The notes below the pieces were generated by a model, which saw only the letters and a program-made list of their open reading frames with translations, was not told the origin of the DNA and did no database searches. The translations under genes and the position numbers were made by a program. Positions 5,408 through 6,507 of a stretch of DNA of 6,507 nt are shown one piece after another. The stretch is taken from positions 1 through 6,507 of the forward strand of contig CALWNS010000084.1 in NCBI GenBank assembly GCA_944382805.1, read 5' to 3'. Source of the DNA: an uncultured Gemmiger sp. GTDB lineage: Bacteria > Bacillota > Clostridia > Oscillospirales > Ruminococcaceae. Each line of letters starts with the position of its first letter. Position 1 is the first letter of the stretch.

Positions 5408-6507
5408 TTACAGGGGCACGGCCAGCGCGCGCGGGCCGGGGTAGCAGGCCCCCGCGCCCAGCTCCTGCTCAACGCGCAGCAGGCGGTTGTATTTGGCGGT
5501 GCGTTCGCCGCGGCAGGGCGCGCCGGTCTTGATCTGCCCGGCGCCCAGGCCAACGGCCAGGTCCGCGATGGCGGTGTCCTCGGTCTCGCCGGAGCGGTGG
5601 GAGGCGATGGCCGCATAGCCGGCGCGGCGGGCCAGGCGCACGGCCTGCGCCGTCTGGGTCAGCGTGCCGATCTGGTTGGGCTTGACCAGGAGGGCGTTGG
5701 CGCACCCCTCCTCGATGCCGCGGCCCAGGCGTTCGCTGTTGGTCACAAAAAGGTCGTCCCCCACCAGCTGCACGTGGTCCCCCAGCGCGGCGGTCAGCTG
5801 CCGCCAGCCGGCCCAGTCCTCCTCGTCCAGCGGGTCCTCCAGCGAGCGGACGGGGTACCGTCCGGCCAGGTCCTGCCAGTGCGCGGCCAACTCGGCGGCG
5901 GAAAACGTGCGGCCGCTTTTGGGCAGGCGGTACTCGCCGGGGCGCGCGCCCTTCCATTCGCTGGCGGCGGCGTCCAGCGCCAGCACAAAGTCGCGCCCCG
6001 GCCGGTAGCCGGCGCGCTCGATGGCCTCCAGCAGCAGTTCCAGCGCCTGTTCGTCGCCCGCCAGGTCGGGGGCAAAGCCGCCCTCGTCCCCCACGGCGGT
6101 GGAAAGCCCCCGCGCCGCCAGCAGCGCGCGCAGGGCGGCGTATACTTCGGCGCACCAGCGCAGCCCCTCGCGGAAGGTGGGCGCGCCGACGGGCATGACC
6201 ATAAACTCCTGCACGTCCAGGTTGTTGGCCGCGTGCGCGCCGCCGTTCAAAATGTTCATCATCGGCACCGGCAGGCAGCCGGCGGCCGCCCCGCCCAGGT
6301 AGCGGTACAGCGGCAGGCGCAGCGCGGCGGCCGCCGCCCGGGCGCAGGCCAGCGAGACGGCCAGGAGGGCGTTGGCCCCCAGCCGGGATTTGTCCGGCGT
6401 GCCGTCCGCCGCGCGCAGGGCGGCGTCTATGGCGGCCTGGTCGGCGGCATCGCGGCCGGCCAGCGCCGCGCACAGTTCGCCTTCGATATGGCGCACGGCG
6501 CGCAGCA
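5408..6507 (-). CDS. eno: Enolase, N-terminal part outside window
   Basis: This is the glycolytic enzyme that converts 2-phosphoglycerate to phosphoenolpyruvate; it is cytoplasmic and Mg-dependent. About 365 residues are visible, ending in TAA (5410-5408). Family members are about 430 residues, so about 65-70 N-terminal residues lie beyond the right edge. The frame is open to the edge, and the GTG at 6496 is internal to a conserved AVRHIEGEL stretch and not a start. Catalytic and metal-binding residues are all present: Glu in QEF (6206-6208), Glu in GDEGG (6083-6085), Asp in ALDAAAS (5972-5974), Asp in SLEDP (5834-5836), and the VGDDLF motif. The base Lys is in KPNQIG (5681-5683), His in SHRSGETED (5597-5599), and Lys in QIKTG (5528-5530). 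The enzyme should be active. No other glycolytic gene lies in the window. An extra enolase copy elsewhere in the genome cannot be excluded. Confidence 0.96.
   Translation of the reverse strand, partial: LRAVRHIEGELCAALAGRDAADQAAIDAALRAADGTPDKSRLGANALLAVSLACARAAAAALRLPLYRYLGGAAAGCLPVPMMNILNGGAHAANNLDVQEFMVMPVGAPTFREGLRWCAEVYAALRALLAARGLSTAVGDEGGFAPDLAGDEQALELLLEAIERAGYRPGRDFVLALDAAASEWKGARPGEYRLPKSGRTFSAAELAAHWQDLAGRYPVRSLEDPLDEEDWAGWRQLTAALGDHVQLVGDDLFVTNSERLGRGIEEGCANALLVKPNQIGTLTQTAQAVRLARRAGYAAIASHRSGETEDTAIADLAVGLGAGQIKTGAPCRGERTAKYNRLLRVEQELGAGACYPGPRALAVPL

Noticed and set aside
5469..6473. A 334-codon minus-strand frame within eno
   Set aside because: It is the enolase gene in another frame, with an Arg/Gly-rich shadow translation.

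Overview
The window is GC-rich and gene-dense. It suggests a high-GC member of the Bacillota, most plausibly Clostridia of the Oscillospiraceae type (the Faecalibacterium/Subdoligranulum/Gemmiger neighbourhood). That placement is an inference from three things: LL-diaminopimelate aminotransferase (DapL) next to DapF, the style of the DapL and enolase proteins, and strong Shine-Dalgarno sites with AT-rich promoters in an otherwise GC-rich sequence. No tRNA, rRNA, CRISPR array, insertion sequence or phage gene was seen.

Layout. Four genes read on the plus strand: the 3' part of dapF (1-393), an MBOAT O-acyltransferase of the AlgI type (475-1887), a membrane-anchored AlgX/AlgJ-like SGNH acetyltransferase/esterase (1904-2959), and dapL (3015-4205). 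A strong 20-bp hairpin terminator (4211-4257), T-rich on both sides, separates them from two minus-strand genes. These are a soluble diguanylate cyclase with an NTF2/SnoaL-like N-terminal domain (4268-5257, GTG start) and the 3' part of the enolase gene (5408-6507, running off the right edge). No gene-free stretch exceeds 300 bases. The longest gap is the 150 bases between the cyclase and enolase genes, which hold a consensus promoter.

How the genes fit together. DapL and DapF are the last two steps to meso-diaminopimelate: DapL converts tetrahydrodipicolinate to LL-DAP, and DapF epimerises it. The product feeds peptidoglycan and lysine synthesis. A complete two-gene acyl-transfer cassette sits between them. 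Its membrane MBOAT protein would carry acyl groups across the membrane, and its extracytoplasmic SGNH protein would place them on a cell-surface polymer. The cassette and dapL each have a candidate sigma-A promoter with an extended -10, and no terminator lies between them, so read-through into dapL is possible.

The cyclase has an intact GGDEF active site and an intact RxxD inhibitory site, so it should make c-di-GMP under product feedback. Its NTF2-like domain probably senses a small ligand. Nothing here is certainly a new system. The most notable points are the acylation cassette inside the DAP gene pair and the NTF2-GGDEF protein convergent with it.
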